A stretch of DNA of 64,000 bases from Coptis chinensis (GCA_015680905.1 CM027378.1:73685501-73749500); one strand, 5' to 3'; shown: positions 31,227-43,740, counted from the first letter of the stretch. Program-made: numbers and translations. The notes: generated from the letters alone by a model not told the origin.

Positions 31227-31532
31227 TGTATAGAATTGAGAATTGATTTGGTTAGCTTCCTTAAGAAGACCAAGAAGAAAATATTTATTTATAGATTATT
31301 TACATGTATTACAAGGAAGTAAATTTGAAATATGAAAATACAACTATATAATTAAGAATATAACCCACAATCAAGGAAGCTAAAATCAAGGAAATCCTAC
31401 GTTATTCCCTCCATACAACTATTACATATGTAGAGATAAAATCTATCCTAACTAAGAATCTATAAGTATAGAAACTCTTGATATGTGGGATATGGTATGT
31501 TGCATAGATATGCACATACAATATCTTTAGAC
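31227..31532 (-). repeat. E5 3' LTR (about 306 bp)
   Basis: Bounded on the minus strand by GAGGGGGAG (PPT, 31532-31540) and ending ...TCTATACA. Its first bases read TCTAAAG where TG would be expected, so the outer end is mutated. It abuts LINE-like sequence at 31226. Confidence 0.75.
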
Positions 31533-31544
31533 TCCCCCTCAAGT

Positions 31545-31879
31545 TGGAGTAGGTGTTGAGAGATCAACGACACCCAACTTGCTAGATAGGCATTGAAAGG
31601 CCCCATCTCCAAGTGGTTTGGTAAATATGTCGGCAACTTGGTCACGGGACCGAATGTAGCAAGGTTCTATCAAGCTAGAGGTGATTTTCTCACGAACAAA
31701 ATGACAATCAAGTTTGATATGTTTTGTTCGTTCATGAAATACATGATTTTATGCTATGTGAATAGCAGCTTGACTGTCGCAGTGAACTGAAATCGGTTGC
31801 GGGTGATCTATGCCAAGATCAGTGAGGAAAGATTTGAGCCATTGTAATTCACATGATAGAGTAGCGAGGGCACGGTATT
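31545..31879 (-). pseudogene. E5 copia RNase H, C-terminal part
   Basis: Minus strand: YRALATLSCELQWLKSFL, SVHCDSQAAIHIAHNP, FHERTKHIKLDCHFVREK and the tail DQVADIFTKPLG. These are the last two thirds of copia RNase H including a catalytic D (CDSQAAI). It continues seamlessly from SRSSAKTEY at 50992-51018, which fixes the pre-insertion order. Confidence 0.93.
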
Positions 31880-32251
31880 TGATGTTAGCACTTTGTGCTG
31901 TAAAGAATTGTGAATTCTTTATCCGTTTTGGTACTAACTCAAGTTCCTTACTCACGTTCTTCGTGTGTATTGTTAGAGTAAGGGATTCGTTCCAACTTAA
32001 GACAAGGATGACATTACAACTAGAGTTTGTTCAAGGGAATTGAAACTAGTGAGAAGGATTTTTAATGATTGAGTTATACTAAAACTACTTAGCTTACTTT
32101 TAGATTTTTAAATTAAGGTTACGTAAACATGCACCACTAAAAAAGAGAAATGGATAGATAGAAAGGGGTGGAGAGTTAAATCTACTCATGTGAAGACAAA
32201 CCTCTATTGATTGAATCTAGTTTATTGCATCTTTAATCTTTCTTAGAATTT
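31880..32251 (-). repeat. E6 3' LTR remnant
   Basis: About 95% identical to 49258-49624 (roughly 18 substitutions in 365 bases by eye, plus a 5-bp indel and a replaced patch near 32135). Similarity stops at TTAGAATT; the next 31 bases (32252-32282) match neither the other LTR nor E7. Confidence 0.88.
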
Positions 32252-32282
32252 GTAAATGTTATATTTCATCTAACCTTGCAGG

Positions 32283-32774
32283 TGTAGGTAATTTGGAGGA
32301 GATAGACTGGTTGATTGGGTTTGACCGAATTTGTATGGACGAATTGCCTACGTATCAAGTTCTCTCCTCTAGGGGGAGAGGGGGGGGGAACTTGAATCAG
32401 GCCAGACGTAGTTCTTCCTCTTCTTTATATAGGCAAAGATGCCCCCTTCCTTCTCTCCTGCGTCAGGTCAGGTTATGAACTTGATGACCTTTAATGAGCC
32501 ATAAAGGCGTCCTGCGGTGGAGTAATGGTGTGCGCATCTGAAGCTCCGGTCTTTAAGGTGATGACCAGGCCATACGTTACTAGTCGTTATGGTGCTGGCT
32601 GATGTGAGCATTCTGGATGCCTATCGTTCTGGACATGGGCGTTATGGTGTTGATGAGGTCGCTTGAGTCGTATGAGCTGATCATTAGCGACTTGAATGCA
32701 TAAATGAGTGTTACTGTCTTACTGTGCTAGACATGTGGCTAATATTTATTGGAAGTGTATATTACTCCCTCACA
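32283..32774 (-). repeat. E7 3' LTR (492 bp)
   Basis: Minus strand TGTGAGGGAGTAATATACAC...CCAAATTACCTACA, with TG...CA ends. It is preceded on the minus strand by the purine tract GCTGAGAGGGGGCTG (32775-32789). Not alignable by eye to the E2 LTR. Confidence 0.75.
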
Positions 32775-33132
32775 CAGCCCCCTCTCAGCAGGTCGTGAGG
32801 TATTGGTTAGTGATCTAGTGGGAGATTTTAAGTTGGCATGTGGGACGGCTGATTTGAAGGGTCGCCAATTAACCGCCTCATTTTGTGGAGCAACATGGCA
32901 CGTTAAGGTTTAATAACATGATTGTGTTTCTTTGGAAAATGGACTGGTGGCTTGCAATATACGCCTGGAGCACTGAGGAGTTCATCACTTTGCATCCTAC
33001 TGAGACTGAGAGCATAAGGTTAGTACTTTTTCTCTGCCATTTTTGTTTTGCAATTTTCTTCTGCCATTTGCTATTTCGTTGGGTTGTGCAGTTGTTTGGT
33101 TGTTATTGGTAACTTGTTAAAGAAGAGAAAAT

Positions 33133-35422
33133 ATGTCTGATTCTGATGATACTCGATCTGAGGAGATTCAAGATGTATCACTGAGTGAGGAGGTAGAGGA
33201 GGTTGGTTCTTAATATGTGGTCGTGGTGGCAAGGAGTTCTAGTGCATCATCCTCTAGTGGGTTTCCTCCTAGGGTAGTAGATAAGCGAGCTCTGAAAATC
33301 TTTTGTGAGTTGAGGCGTGTGTATGATATTTGTTGTAGCGATCTGGAGATTCATAGACTAGGTGAGGACGTTGACATTTTTAGTGATGTGTTCGTCCCCC
33401 ATGACAATGGTGTGGTTATCTGCGAGGGGCAGCTGAGAGCGGGGTTGAGGTTACCGTTGTCTAAGCTGACATGTGAGTTTTTAAATTTTTGTGAGAAGGC
33501 GCCCTGCCAATTCGTTGGGAACACATGGCATTTTCTTAGGGATTCGATCTTTTGAATGAGAGTGGAGAATACAATATTGGTGTTGCTGATATTGTTGAGC
33601 ATTTTGTTGTGAAACGAACTAGAGCAAACAACTTTAGCTTACAGACTTTGACTAGAATGTCTAGCATTTTGGATGGGGTTAGTAACGAACCCTGGGAGAA
33701 GAGGCCGTTTTTTATAGTTGGAAATTACTGCACCCCTGGGTTTGGTGTGGAGACTAGGGTTTGTAATTTTACTGGTACGTACTAGGTTGTTTGGTTGAGC
33801 CATGTCTCTGTGTTGTATATTGATAAGTATTTACTATAATGAACTGACCTTTGATCTTTTATGTTACAGAGGTCGTCATTGACAAAAGGAAAGGGCACAG
33901 TTTGATAGAGAAGTTCGCTCGTCTGACTCGTGCTGAGAAACAAGAGAAGTTGCTTGAGGTAGTGACCTACTTTGTGGAGAGGGGAGGTCGTCACATCAGA
34001 TTAAAGAGGAGGAATTAGAAGAAAAAGGCTCGTGGTTAGATTGACAGTGAATCTTCTACCGAACTTGTAATGGAGAGGGAAGAGAGTGGCATTGTAACTA
34101 TGGAGGCTAGGAGCAAAAACCGTAGTGGGCCGGTGAGGCCAGTAGGTGGTGGGGGGACCTCTGGGGGTGACGGTCGTGTGACCAAGCGTTCAGGTGGGAA
34201 GGGTCACCCTGCTTTTGAACCGTCTGTTTGGGAACCCTCTCGGAGGTGTGGTCCTTCTCTAGTGGATATAGACGAACTCAGTGTTCCCGTTTGTATACTG
34301 GGAAGTTTGTTAAAGAGGAAAGCTGGTGCTGATGATGATAGGGTAGCTAAGGCAGCTCGACTGGAGGGCATAATGATGGGGGAGTCTGGTCACCGTTCTG
34401 CAGGGAAGAAATCTGGGCGTTCTGAGGGGGGTTTGAGCTCTCGGGTGAGATTGTTCTAGAGGGTCGATCTGGGAGATGATGACCTGAACCCCTTCGAAAA
34501 GGAGAAAGGTACTTCTGCTGTGACTATTATTCCTTTGGCTAGAAGAGAAAAATCTGCTGGCCAAGGTACTGCTAAAGCTGGTCTTGGTAAGGGGAAGGGT
34601 GGCGCCCTTGAGACGGGTATCACCTATGTTAACCCTGACACTAGAGAGACCCGAACTGTGATGATATCTGACTATAGCTTCCAGTTAGCTCCAATCACAA
34701 GTTGCTTGCTGGATAGCATCATCCTTGATGGAGATCGGCAGAACTTGGATGCTATGGGCGACCTTGCTGCAAATGTGAGGGCCATGGACCTTGGATACTG
34801 CTTGGTACGTATTTGTATAACTTGGCTTTTGCTATGTATAAGTAGGATGATTTATTGACTTGTTGACGCACTGTTGTTCCGTAGGTACTATCGGGGTACC
34901 AAAAATTAAAAGAGCTTGCCTTGATTGCCGAGGCTAAAAAGGGCGAGCGAGAGAAGATAAAGGAAAAACTAGAGAACATGCGTTCTGTTCAAGTCTCTCT
35001 CCAAACCAGCTTTGACGAACTGAAGAAGCAGCAAGATCAGGTCGCTCTGGAGAAAATGGTCATGGCAGGGGCGTTGTAGGAAGCAACCCGACGAAATGCC
35101 GCGATATCTTGGGTATGTGGAGAAGGCAACAACCAAAGGCCGCCAAAGCTGGAGGCTATGAGACTTTGTTCGGTGAGGCGAGTGAGCTGGCCAAAGACCA
35201 CAATGAGCTGGAGTAGAAATACCTCGCCTTACAGGAGGAACCAGAACGTGGGGCTCGAGGTGCAACAGTGTTAGACGCACCTAGAGATGATAGTACCAAT
35301 CTTCCTGTAGTTGAAGGTTCTGCTCTTGCGAATGATGTTGCATTGGATCTCATCCTTGATGGAGCTACTTTGGAGGAGATGCTGGAGCCCCTAGCCACTG
35401 AGAACTTGCCAAATTTGTCTTA
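33133..35422 (+). pseudogene. E7 antisense ORF (PF04195-like core plus coiled coil)
   Basis: ATG at 33133: MSDSDDTRSEEIQDVSL with an early TAA, then the core RALKIFCELRRVYDIC, GQLRAGLRLPLSKLTCEF and CQFVGNTWHFLRD; a one-base shift near 33550 leads to NESGEYNIGVADIVEHF. A donor (ACTG|GTACGT near 33775) and acceptor (TTACAG near 33870) flank an intron; the next exon has KFARLTRAEKQEKLLEVV. A long basic/Gly-Ser linker follows (34070-34460). A second intron (about 34805-34885) precedes a coiled coil (KKGEREKIKEKLENMRSVQ) and an acidic end at 35422. Same order as the E2 antisense ORF, with only short stretches of identity. At least five stops or shifts. Confidence 0.75.
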
Positions 35423-35886
35423 ACTTTTGTTAGCTATGAAAGAATGTTCTTTTGTTTTTGTTTGTCTTTGTGATAGGTTGTAGTGATACAATAGAGCTGG
35501 TTTCCAGGGCTTGCCTGGGCAGTTCGCTTGATCTATTGTTGCATGGCCTAAGGCCTGATACATTAAGAGCTGATAACCTAGGCTTGCCTGGGAAGTTCAC
35601 CTTTATTATCTGCTTCATTTTAATTGTGGACCGAACTGGTTTCCACCAGGGTGGCAGTTTGGTAGGATCGAGGAACTGGTTTTCTGAGTATGTTCAGGCA
35701 GTTCATATTTTGCCCTATAGAATGCATGTTTATTCTTGATGTATGTTCTCTTAGCTCTTTTTCTTGATGTCTGAATGCAATTTGCTTGATGTTGTTGCAC
35801 TTGTCTAGCATTGTATGTTCCAAGTGGTAAGAAGTGTCCAGGTTATGTAGCATGCGAGCTTGACTGATCATTTGTTCTTAGAGAGC
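35423..35886. other. E7 sequence downstream of the antisense ORF
   Basis: T-rich, with two imperfect copies of GGCTTGCCTGGGNAGTTC (about 35507-35525 and 35581-35598) and CTGGTTT(C/T)C words. It corresponds in position to the tandem array of E2, but no regular array is present. Confidence 0.5.
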
Positions 35887-36249
35887 TGTAGTGGCAGGAT
35901 GCAGCACCGGGATATCAATGGTGAGATGTGCCGGGTCAACATAACGCATAAGTCCGCGATCCACCGGATCGGGGTGACAGCGTGTGGTCGCGGTACGAAA
36001 ACCCTACACATGGAGCTAAGAGGACCGCGAGATGGAGGAACAGATGGAGGGCCATGATGGGTGGAAAGAAAGATATAAAGAGAAATAGTGGGGGAGAGAG
36101 AAAAGGAGGAGGATTCATTAATCAAAGAAGAAAAACCTAGAGAAAAGGGGAGCAAAGAAGAGAGAAAAAGGGGAGTGAGTAGGGCGGAGAAGGAGAATAG
36201 TGCCTAAGAGCTAGGGAATAGTGCTTGTAATAGAAACAGGGTTGTAACA
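35887..36249 (+). repeat. E8 5' LTR (about 363 bp)
   Basis: Begins TGTAGTGGCAGG (compare TGTAGTGGCCCA at the start of the E2 LTR read on its own strand) and ends GGTTGTAACA just before the PBS. A TATA-like GATATAAAGAG lies near 36069. The start is inferred, since no second LTR is present for comparison. Confidence 0.65.
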
Positions 36250-36251
36250 TT

Positions 36252-36269
36252 TGGCGTCGTCTGTGGGGA
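36252..36269 (+). other. E8 primer binding site
   Basis: TGGCGTCGTCTGTGGGGA, two bases after the LTR end, one change from the E2 site. It shows that E8 lies on the plus strand, opposite to E2, E3, E4 and E6. Confidence 0.85.
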
Positions 36270-36282
36270 AAACGAAGTAGAA

Positions 36283-36677
36283 ATGGCACCAAAGAAGGCG
36301 GCGGGTAGGCCCCGAAAGATAAGGGTCCCAGAACAGATGCCGGAAGCTGTGGTAGAAGAAGGGGAAGGACGAGAGGAGGAAAGAGCAGAAGAAGAAGTGC
36401 GGCTTATGCGGGAAGAGATTGGAAGGCTGAGGGAGGAAAATGAGGAGCTGAGATGAGAGAGGGAGAGGATGGAGGAGGAGACCGGGGAAGAAACAGGGGA
36501 GGAAGCGGAGAATGAAAAGGTGGAGGACGAAGAGGAACAGGGACCGACCCTAGTGGACAATCCGGTGACCGGGTTAACGGTTGAACAAGTCCAACAAATG
36601 ATTAACAGTGACCGAGTGGCGAATCTTCAACAAACAAGGGTCCAAACGGGCGCGGCCAGTCAAGTGGTGGCGGGGCT
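36283..36677 (+). pseudogene. E8 gag, part 1, with TGA at codon 58
   Basis: ATG at 36283: MAPKKAAGRPRKI ... REENEELR, then TGA at 36454-36456 after exactly 57 codons, the same place as in E2. The frame continues ERERMEEETGEETGEE, NPVTGLTVEQVQQMI and TGAASQVVAGL, ending at the E3 junction (GGGGCT|TGATAAC). Confidence 0.9.
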
Positions 36678-38179
36678 TGATAACTGAAGAAATGTATAGT
36701 CTACCTACGAAATGAACGATGAATTCACTCCGTAAGTAAACTAAAACTATCTTTTACTAGTCTATTATCAAAGCTTCTACTCTCGATGCGAATTGCACTA
36801 AGTGGAGTAGGAAGTTCGTTCCACTCCTAGTTCCCTAGCATGGATTGTTTTCTAAGTCTAAGAAATCAGTCTTAAGTCAATGAGAGCTTTACGAAGGGGA
36901 ATTAGACTACGATGCAACTACCCACCTAAATGCAACTAGTCGACTATCAGACAACTAAGGGAATGCTACGTTGATTCGATGTTAAGGAGTTAGAGGGGGA
37001 TTGATTCCACCTTAACTCAACTTAATCCACTAGCGACTAGTCGTCGTAATCCGAATTGAACTGCTACGCGAGAACAATCGGTTCTTCCTAATCCCTAATT
37101 ACACATGGCATTTCTACCAATTAATAATTAGCATGTGAACGATTAAACCCATTCTCATAGTGAACTAAACGTTTCTAGAGTGGAAAGGAAATTACGACAA
37201 TCTCCGATAATTGGAATCAAGCTTTCATCAAGGTTTCTCAACCCCCTCTAATGGAGTTTTAGCCTTGAATCATTCAATCATTTCCATTTAAATTAAATCT
37301 AAACATAATATAAAGCATTGAAATTTACTTAATTAAACAATAATGAAATCTAATTTAATGACTAAAATGAAATAAGGACAGGAATTGAAATTAGATCTAG
37401 AATTGGAAATGACAAAATCGAAATTGATAAAGAATACTACTTTATTGATCTAATCAAATGAAGAACAAGATTCAAAGGTTTAATCTAATACAATGAATTG
37501 AAACTAATTAAACTAAGTTCTAAAACTAATTAATGGAGGCTAACTAATCTAGGTCTAACTATCTACCTAACCTAACTGCTTTTGCTACCTAACCTAATTG
37601 CCATTAACAAAGAGTCAAGCTTTTGTTTTTATACATCCAGATCCAAAAATCGTGCATGGGCTTGGAGCCATGTTTTGGGCCAGAGAATCAGGCCCAAAAC
37701 TCAATTCTTTCAGTCCAAAAAGGCCTCTTCAGCTGCAGTTGGCTTCAGCAGACTTTTCGTCCACTTCTACTCCTTTGATTGGGTCAAGGCTTGGTCCATT
37801 GGAAAGCTCTTTCCGAGCCGGTCGTTTTGACATAAGGTAGGCCCAATTCCAAGGTCTGAGTCCAAAGATATGGTCTTCGGAAGTTTCAGCTTTGTCTTTG
37901 TCTTATTTGTTTACTGCGTGGACTTTGACTTTTCATCTTTTGACCAGGCTTTACAAAGGCTTTGTCTTCTTGAATCTTGGCCTTTAATCACCGAACTCCT
38001 TAGTAACCAACCATTGCTCCTTTATCTCATCAAAGTGGCACATTCCTGCACATAATTGACTTTGAAGCCTGAAATGCATAAAAACACGTAATCAGTATTA
38101 ACTCTTAATTATTACTCACATAATTGGTCTAAAAGTATGATTGTTAAGGGGTTAAAACTACAGTTTTGGGCTCTTATCA
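36678..38179 (-). repeat. E3 3' LTR (1,502 bp)
   Basis: Its right 600 bases (37565-38179) are roughly 95% identical to the right LTR, while its left half (36678-37380) is hardly alignable to 45131-45560. Short open frames at 37582-38055 lie in the conserved half and recur in the other LTR; they have no known motif. Confidence 0.88.
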
Positions 38180-39790
38180 AACCACCCCCAAATAGCATTT
38201 TGCTTGTCCTCAAGCAAAGATGAGAAATTAGAATAAGTGACCAAAAATGGAGTTCTATCTACTCTCGTTTATTTGAGCGATTGCATTGACCATATGCAAC
38301 AAGGCCTTAAACCACTAGGAATTCCCTAGTGGACGAGTTATAGCCTCGTGAGAGTTTTCCAGTGAAGGTACTCACAAACTTCATCTATACTACAACGACT
38401 AAGAAATAAAACTATTGTTTCCTCATTCATGTCTCAACTATCTATACATCTCACTAGCAATTGAATACAGAATAATCATGTCGAAACCTAAGCTAATATA
38501 TGCATAATAATCAATCATCTACGAATAAACATATATACAATGAGTAATGCTATGAAATGCTTAGCAGGTCCGTTTCTGAAAACTCGGAATAGCGTCCTTA
38601 AGTAGGTCCTCACATAAAAGTCAAGACAAAAATCACTCTGATTTTTCCGCTCAAGTTTCGCTACTCCAGTGTGCAGTGGGAGCACTTTACCTTACAATCT
38701 CAATGACACACAAGGAAGCCGGAGTCGATCAAACACAACTGCCACTTACTATCACACTAACCTATTCCTAATTGAGCTAGAGGTCTTTATTAGGTGTTGC
38801 GGGGATTAGGAGATGGTTTAAGAAGGAAGGAAATGGATATACAAAAGGACAAGTCTGAGATAATAGAGTCTTCATATTATATAACTTAGAGAAAACCTTG
38901 TTATTTTCTTTTGCTTCTATACTTTGTTTCCATCATTAGCCATATTTTTTTTTTTTCTTTTCTTTGGCTTTTGACTCCCTTTTTTATTCTTTTTTGGAGT
39001 TTTTATTTATTTCTATTTTTCTTTTCTTTTCTTTTCTTTGGATGGAAACTTCTTTTTTTTTCTGGAAGCAACTAACTAATTTTTGTTTACCACAGGTTTT
39101 TTCTCTTCTTCTTTCTTCACTCATTCTATTCTCGGACTTATTCTAGATTGGGTAAGTTGATTTTTTTATTTTGTTTTGTTTTTGTTTTGAGGGTAAAGGA
39201 ATTGTGGTTTATGGAAGGCTAAAGAAAGGCTCGGAGGGGCTTGACTAGCGGAAAATAATTCATAGGTTTGAATTTTTGGCTATATCGATCAAAAGAGGGC
39301 CTAAATTCTCGCTTAGGATATGGCATAGTGATCAAGCAAGTGGGCGTGTGATTTCTCTATCCGGATTTTACTTCTCCCTTGTGTCATTTCTCAAATATTT
39401 CGCTTCATATATAAGGCTTTAGGCTATATTCTCCACAGGATTTGTAGAATAAGTACTCTAGCCTAGATTTCAGAAACTTACTGCTAACAGTCATAGATAC
39501 TCATGTAATATATTTATAGATAGATACAAAGATTATTACCTACATATTAACCTAAGTTTCTAACAATTATTTAGATGCAAAAGCTACGTGAGACTTCTAG
39601 ATTGTTAAGAGCATAGAGAAAGAAAACAATACCAATATTCCTAAGTGTATAGCATAAACTTATCTATTTATATTTTTGAAATTTTTAACTTGAAAACAAA
39701 TGCATATTATACATATCTATATCCTAACGGATGCCTTAATTACCGTATTTCTATGCCCCTGAACAAGAAGAATGCTTTGTCCTCAAAGCA
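38180..39790 (-). repeat. E3 3' untranslated region with PPT, shared with E4
   Basis: Starts with the complement of the purine tract TTTGGGGGTGGTT (38180-38192). It matches 54749-56330 of E4 over long stretches (CTTGTCCTCAAGCAAAG, GCAACAAGGCCTT, GACGAGTTATAGCCTCGTGA, TTTTTGGCTATATCGATC). A hairpin (CCACTAGG-AATTC-CCTAGTGG) at 38312-38332 is kept in both. A pyrimidine-rich stretch lies at 38935-39200. No coding frame is conserved between the two, which supports a non-coding role. Confidence 0.8.
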
Positions 39791-39989
39791 TTTTAAATAG
39801 AGAGGGTAGGAAAAATACCATGGAAACGCGTGAAATTGCGGAACATCGCAAAACAAGGTTATAACATACTAATATGGAAAAGTAAACCGACGCGAACTCT
39901 ATAAGAGTTCCACCCATTATGGGGTTAACAGAATTAAATTGCTTGGGACATAAGCGGACACTAACTGAAACTAAAACTTACCTCCACTC

Positions 39990-40700
39990 CAGTTTTCGTC
40001 ATCATCCTCCTCTTCTATCAAGAAGTAAGGTTCATTAAGCGTCTGCCATGCCATGATAATTTGCCATGCTTCCGCCATTTATCATCTATGATTGCTAACC
40101 TATTAAAGCCACTTGGTCGGATGGGGTGTAAGGTGCAACCTGATGAGGTTGTATCCTCCATCCTTGCCAAGTCATTGCACGGAAAGATCGATAATATAAT
40201 TGGTGGGTCTCACAAATGTCTAACCCTAACCCAATCCGTGAAAGCGGGTACAAAAATAGGGAAGAAACATAGTATAATACGACAAACTAATATAGGCATA
40301 AGAAGATACTTATGCCTCATGCTATGGGCTCGTGCTAAACTAGACATCAAAGTTAGGGAAGGTCATGGCACATCCGTCCCGTGGCTAAAAGCAAAGGAAG
40401 ACGGCGCAAGTGGCATCATTCCACGAGGAAGAAAAATGTCATTCCCTAAAATGTTTAGCATGATCCAAAACATAACAGTTCCTATGTTCATGGACCAGGC
40501 TACCAAAGGCGACGTTATATTCCCCTTGGTCCTCGATCGGAAAATGCCGCCCCATACGACTCATGCAAAACTCATAAGTGTAGACATGCATATTATCTAC
40601 CCAATAGCAACATGGGTCTTGTATTTCAGCGGGCATGGCAAGTCCAAGAACAAATGCTAGCAAGAACCATAAAGCGGTTCCCGGCTACTACGTGTGTGAT
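39990..40700 (-). pseudogene. E3 extra ORF remnant (env position)
   Basis: The minus strand near 40075-39985 reads MAEAWQIIMAWQTLNEPYF and an acidic tail, matching in style the E4 segment WSEVWKAMIDWRDAKE (56571-56640). Upstream, 40663-40439 gives RMGRHFPIEDQGEYNVAF and HEHRNCYVLDHAKHF. Stops and shifts abound. The 199-codon plus-strand frame over it (40061-40660) is the opposite strand of this remnant. Confidence 0.5.
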
Positions 40701-42690
40701 CACCTCGCGAAACCAAGCACCATAAGTAGTGCTTTGAAACAAATCTTTTTGAAAGACTGTTCGGTATTATTATAGGAGATGTCATCTCGAACTACGCTCG
40801 GAACAGCTGCGAATGAACCGGGAACAACCCGCGGAAAAATGGAATTTTTTCGGTCGGGAAGTCGGTAGCGAGTCACGCTCGTGTATTTGGAATTCCGGTG
40901 TTTGGCGAAGAAGTCGCTGACCTTTGGTGTGGGCTCTCGAACAAAATTTCGACAAAAAGTGTAGAGATGGCGCCGCTCCTGCAGGGCGTGTGAAGCTCCG
41001 AGGTGTTGATTAAGTGAAAAATGCTAATTTAAACGGAAGCGTGGGAGTGAAAGGTGAAATGGAAGTTAGGTGTAGTGTGGGTTGTGAGTGTAGAATGAAT
41101 GAAGTTTTATAGGTTTTGAATTGTTAAAAGCGAATCGGTAAGTTGCCAAAAGCTTTAAGGCAATTTCGGAAACAATAAAATTTCGAACCGAAAGCGGAAA
41201 CAACTCATATTCTTGATTCTATAACAACCCTAATATCTTTTATCTTTGGATTTAAACTAGTAACTTCTAAACTCTCTTAGATTTCATCATACCACCACAT
41301 CTAATCATAGGTATGCCAATTATGACAATATTCTCAACCTTCACTCCAAAACAAACTCTAAAATGGAGGATCTTCTACAAATCATGATAGAATAAATAAT
41401 ACCACCCCCAAACAATTCGGGAAGGTGGGATTAACAATAAAAACCATGCACAATTTGAAAAGAACAACATTATATTAAAATTGAAATTCAAACAACATTT
41501 AACTACCAAATTCAAAGTTAACTACGGAATTTAATAGCGTAACATCCTATCTACTAAAAAAATAATAAAAGACAACATCAAAACAACAAACAAAGAGAAA
41601 TCTAGCTACTCTTAAAGGGGCGAGGTGAGGGATAAGAATAGGAAGTTTAGTGATCAAGCATGGAAAAACCAAACACCCCACCCCAAACAAATTTTTGAAA
41701 GCAGGTTTGTAAAATTTGTTTTAAAACGATGGTCTTTTAAAGTCGATTCCTAGACTTAAAGTGATATATATGTATTTACATGTAGTTTCCCATATATCAA
41801 TAATCTAAACAATTGTGGATCTTTCCATAAATAGTTAACATGGAATGCACCACCAAACAGAATCAAGCTCCAAAACTTTCTACGACGGCCTTAACCGTTG
41901 AATAAGAAGGAGTCAAGTGAATGATCGTGAGTAAATGAATGGTTTTGGAAAATACTTGGAATGTGGATAAGTGTTAGAAGAAAAGGGTGGGAAGAATGAT
42001 TGGATTTTATGAGGGATTAACTTAGGTGGATGGTGGTAGGGTGGTGCTCTAGGTAGTGCTTGAGAAGGTGGATCATCACGGGCTCTTAGAAACTCATGAA
42101 TTCCTCATCTAGGTTGTTCACATCCATATAATTATGGTATTCATCTCCATCTTTGAGGAATTCATCTATCTCGTCTATTGTGAGGTTTAGTCCATCTCTT
42201 TGTATGGTCGAGGAAGGCGGGGTTGAAAATTCTTTCTCTAGTTAGGTTATGTTCAAAGAGTCAAAATTGTGATCTTTGTCTTCTTCCATAAGAGGGATAT
42301 GTACTAGTGTAGGGGCGACATCGTCGGAAGCACTAATGTGATATACAAAACTCTCAATAGACTTAACTTCACCTTCTACGGGGAAAATCTAGTTGTTCAT
42401 GCGGTGTTTTATCCCTATACCTAATATGAGGGGAACATATTTGTTAACCGTTGCTTTATCTTTTATCACTTTCCAACTAGGTTTCCATATTGGAACCTCT
42501 ACAGTGTAGGGTCTTCAATTTCTATGACCGTATTTGGTATGGTATCATTTATAGTTTGCGGGTGATCTTTAGGCATAGTCACTTGGTTATCAACGACTCT
42601 CCTGAGCGAAGGGTAGTGACTGCATGTAGGTCCCCTTGGTTTATATTACCATTACTTTGAATACTTTTTTATTCGGGCGGTGTGTTTGTT
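40701..42690. other. E3 interior without recognisable domains
   Basis: AT-rich. Minus-strand fragments near 42330-42090 such as HIPLMEEDKDHNFDSLN and DEIDEFLKDGDEYHNYMD look like an acidic gag C-terminal region. Where pol would be expected I find no RT or integrase wording. Confidence 0.55.
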
Positions 42691-42699
42691 AACTTAGGA

Positions 42700-43740
42700 T
42701 TAGGCATTGCTTGACTTGGAAACACGCCCGGTTTGGTTATTATTTTGGTTAGAAGACATGTCAATAACCTTTTGGCACAAAGACTGCATCATTTGCATCG
42801 TTTGTTTCATCATATTAGAGTTTTGATCATCTTTGATCTTTCATCAAGTTGGAGTTTTGTTGCATAATTTGATTTTGTTTCTCCAACAAAGTCACTACTA
42901 CTTTAATGCGTAGATGGTTGTATTGGAATTAAAGCTTGTTGGCGTTCATGTCTTGATGTTGATAGTTAAGGTTCCGGGTACTAAACCTCTATTACGGTCA
43001 CCTAAGTTCCCTTGTCCTTGATGTTGAGTTAACTGGTTAAAGTGTGATGGTTGTGGTGGTGTTTGTGCATAGACAAGAGGACAATAAAAGTCGGAATGCT
43101 CAAGACTATAACGAGACATTACAACGAGTAGAGTTAATGTTCATGACTGGAGTGGGTGGGTTGTTGTTGAGCAGAGATGGCATCTACCTTTTAGTGAGGG
43201 GCATCGATAAGAGTTTTAAGCTTCGGGATCATGTTTAACCAAGAGAAGAAGAAGGAGAGGGCGGAGGGAGGAATCGTTACCTCCCCAATTGTTGTTCCTC
43301 TTAGATTGATCTTCTAAGAATGTATAAGCCTCCAAGGCTCCTTTACTAAGAAAACTACCCCAGTCATGATATCTAGAACCTCCTTATGATAATGTGAAAG
43401 CCCCTTGAAGAAAGCACGAACAAGTGTGTCTTTTCGCAAGATTATGATCTTGGGCATTCAATGAGAAGATCGATGAAAGCGATTCCGGCCTCTCGAAAAG
43501 GATTCATGAGGATTATGGTGGAAGAAATGAATCTTGTGAAGCATTTCATCTGTCTTCGATGGTGGGTAAAACTGTTCCATGAACAATTGAACAAGTTGAG
43601 CCCATGAGTCCTGAGAGTTTGGCGTTTGGGCAGTTAACCAAGGCGCCGCCTTTGTCGGCTAGGGTGAAAGGAAACACCCTAAGTTTAACTTGTTACGGAC
43701 TTACGCTAGGATGATGGAATGTAGTGAGAACTTGGTCTAT
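42700..43740 (-). pseudogene. E3 gag (Athila/Ty3 Retrotrans_gag), heavily decayed
   Basis: On the minus strand, in shifting frames: VFPFTLADKGGA (near 43680), DSWAQLVQLFMEQFYPPSK, then DEMLHKIHFFHH (about 43600-43540), and TLVRAFFKGLSHYHKEVLD (about 43420-43370). This order and wording is the core of plant gypsy gag. At least four frameshifts and several stops are present. Confidence 0.78.

Larger units (their letters stand above)
31227..31879 (-). mobile_element. E5: Ty1/copia element (Ale/Retrofit-like), 3' segment
   Basis: 3' LTR (31227-31532), purine tract and C-terminal RNase H of a minus-strand copia element. Its upstream part resumes at 50992-52874, on the far side of the E6 block. 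The GTATT at 31875-31879 is one copy of the E6 target duplication. Confidence 0.92.
32283..35886 (-). mobile_element. E7: Tat-type gypsy fragment (3' LTR and antisense ORF)
   Basis: Same 3' architecture as E2: a minus-strand 3' LTR (32283-32774), a PPT, then an antisense ORF on the plus strand (33133-35422). Everything that should follow (integrase, RT, gag, 5' LTR) is missing: E8 begins at 35887 and no E7 sequence reappears after it. Confidence 0.78.

Noticed and set aside
34310..35398. Minus-strand frames in the E7 region
   Set aside because: They oppose the antisense ORF, whose motifs, introns and domain order match the E2 homologue.
37582..37840. Open frames of about 80 codons repeated at 45751-46008
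   Set aside because: Both lie in the conserved half of the E3 LTRs; the repetition reflects the LTR pair, not a gene family.
40061..40660. 199-codon plus-strand open frame
   Set aside because: It lies opposite the E3 extra ORF, which has a counterpart in E4; the plus-strand frame has none.
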